A stretch of DNA of 64,000 nt from Methylophaga thalassica MP. GTDB lineage: Bacteria > Pseudomonadota > Gammaproteobacteria > Nitrosococcales > Methylophagaceae. Shown in pieces: positions 62,867 through 64,000 of the stretch. Made by a program: the position numbers and the translations under genes. The notes below the pieces were generated by a model that had not been told where the DNA came from, made no database searches, and saw only the letters and a list, made by a program, of their open reading frames with translations. The stretch lies in the NCBI RefSeq assembly GCF_000214595.1, contig NZ_AFIG01000003.1:62001-126000 (forward strand), read 5' to 3'. Numbering within the stretch: position 1 is the stretch's first letter; every line of letters starts with the position of its first letter.

Positions 62867-62899
62867 AAAAAAGCCGTGGTGTTCTCCCACGGCTTTTTT
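62867..62899. terminator. Bidirectional terminator
   Basis: AAAAAAGCCGTGG, loop TGTTCTC, CCACGGCTTTTTT: a 13-bp perfect stem with A and T tracts between two converging genes. Confidence 0.9.
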
Positions 62900-62917
62900 A
62901 TTAATAACGGCCAAACG

Positions 62918-63928
62918 CTAACCAGATAAGTGAATTTTTTTCCCTTCTCTCACTGAAGCAAGTGCGGCACAAATCGCAGCACAATTATTTCTGGCATCAG
63001 CTAATGTCAGTTTGGGGGCTTTCCTCTCTATGATGCAATCAGAGAAATACTCTATTTCCAAATTAAAGTGATTGGCTTTTGGGATTGATACGGTTTGTTC
63101 TTCATTCTCATTCCACCAGCTTATGGTGGCGTCTTCCGTTTCAGGTTGCCAAACGGTGTGACATTTAATGCCACCCTTGGTACCAATAATCTCATATTCG
63201 CTACGTCTGGCATGTTCAAAGCTCATTTCAAAGTGAGCAAACTTACCATCCGCAAAATCAAACACGCCACTTAAGCTGACATCAGCACCACTGTCATTAA
63301 GCTTAGCCATTGCCATAGCAGCGACAGGCTCATTATCAAACCACAATCTTGCCGTATGAATGGCGTAAGGACCAATATCCCACATAGCGCCGCCACCATC
63401 ATTGATGTCACGGTCAATACGATACATTCGCGCCGGTTTCATAGGGAATGCAAACGCCGTTTTTACCGTACGCACGTCACCGACCTTGCCGTCATTAATT
63501 AACTGTCTTACATACTCATGCTGAGGATGGAAGATATACATAAAGCCTTCCATGACTGTTACATTATTTGCTTTTGCAGCGGCTTCAATGGCATCAATAT
63601 CGGCTACTGTCAGCGCCATAGGTTTTTCGATCAACACATGTTTACCATGATTGATGGCTTTGAGTGCCCACTCGGCATGTTCTTCATTCGACATCGGTAG
63701 ATAGATGGCATCAATATTTGGATGAGAAAGTAATGCTTCCGGATCATCCAGCGTTTCTACCGACGTTTGTTGTGGTGCCAGTTTTTGCAACACTTCTGCC
63801 GCCGCCCCAGGACGACGACTGGCAATAGCTATCAGCTCCGCATTAGCTGCTTCAACAATAGCGGGCAGTAGTTTTTCGTTAACACGAGCAGCACCTAAAA
63901 TTCCCCAGCGTAATTGTTTTTCAGCCAT
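62918..63928 (-). CDS. Gfo/Idh/MocA-family oxidoreductase
   Basis: The 336-residue protein has an N-terminal NAD(P)-binding Rossmann motif RWGILGAARVNEKLLPAI at residue 6 and the EKPMALTVADID motif near 100, whose Lys is the family's catalytic lysine. The C-terminal alpha-beta domain includes GGGAMWDIGPYAIHTARLWF near 178. It should oxidise or reduce a sugar or related polyol with NAD(P), but the substrate is unknown. The converging terminator at 62867 serves both this gene and the VPxPA gene. Confidence 0.88.
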   Translation of the reverse strand: MAEKQLRWGILGAARVNEKLLPAIVEAANAELIAIASRRPGAAAEVLQKLAPQQTSVETLDDPEALLSHPNIDAIYLPMSNEEHAEWALKAINHGKHVLIEKPMALTVADIDAIEAAAKANNVTVMEGFMYIFHPQHEYVRQLINDGKVGDVRTVKTAFAFPMKPARMYRIDRDINDGGGAMWDIGPYAIHTARLWFDNEPVAAMAMAKLNDSGADVSLSGVFDFADGKFAHFEMSFEHARRSEYEIIGTKGGIKCHTVWQPETEDATISWWNENEEQTVSIPKANHFNLEIEYFSDCIIERKAPKLTLADARNNCAAICAALASVREGKKIHLSG

Positions 63929-64000
63929 GTGTTTATATCCCTTTAATTCAATTTAGTGATCACCATGATATCGACTCGACAGCACAATTCCAAACTCATA

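Overview
The window looks like a chromosomal segment of a moderately AT-rich gammaproteobacterium. The evidence is the uvrC-pgsA-tRNA-Gly-tRNA-Cys block, mfd followed by cmoM, a cyoABCDE terminal oxidase, and two secreted proteins with a VPxPA-type C-terminal sorting signal. A Methylophaga-like marine methylotroph would fit, but the genus is a guess.

Layout. Bases 1-10,811 are chromosomal: the start of an endonuclease/exonuclease/phosphatase-family gene, a phospholipase D-VTT fusion, an HD-GYP c-di-GMP phosphodiesterase, a GGDEF diguanylate cyclase and the cytochrome bo3 operon with heme O synthase. An HNH endonuclease gene follows. Bases 12,279-48,375 form a genomic island of about 36 kb integrated in the 3' part of the tRNA-Cys gene. 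A perfect 51-bp direct repeat (12,228-12,278 and 48,325-48,375) marks its ends, and a tyrosine integrase, an excisionase-like gene and a second recombinase lie at the right end. From 48,328 onward the core chromosome resumes: tRNA-Cys, tRNA-Gly, pgsA, uvrC, mfd, cmoM, a retropepsin-like/transglutaminase-like/ATP-grasp trio, a SIMPL protein, a radical SAM protein, two VPxPA-CTERM genes behind paired riboswitch-like leaders, and a Gfo/Idh/MocA oxidoreductase.

The island is mostly a defence island. Its main load is a complete type 1 BREX operon read leftward from about 29,972: brxA, brxB, brxC, pglX, a GmrSD/BrxU-like DUF262-DUF1524 gene, a Shedu-like DUF4263 nuclease, pglZ and brxL. The two extra nucleases sit between pglX and pglZ, with start/stop spacing that suggests co-translation. 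Upstream lie a DarT1-type ADP-ribosyltransferase with an N-terminal membrane/coiled-coil extension and its NADAR antitoxin. Next comes a little-understood cluster: a histidine phosphatase with a damaged or unusual start, a metallophosphoesterase between two paralogous small proteins, a HAD/NIF-like protein and a SLOG-type (putative molybdenum carrier) protein. After a gene-free region with a 193-bp tandem repeat array carrying eleven copies of a 15-bp palindrome come a Y-family polymerase with an SRAP-like partner, several unknown genes, a csrA homologue, a uracil-DNA-glycosylase-like protein and an Xre regulator.

The observations most worth following are the Shedu plus BrxU insertion inside BREX, the 193-bp palindrome array, the paralogue-flanked metallophosphoesterase cluster, the membrane-extended DarT1, and the twin c-di-GMP-I-like leaders of the two VPxPA-CTERM genes. 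No database search was possible. Family names rest on motifs and gene order recognised by eye.
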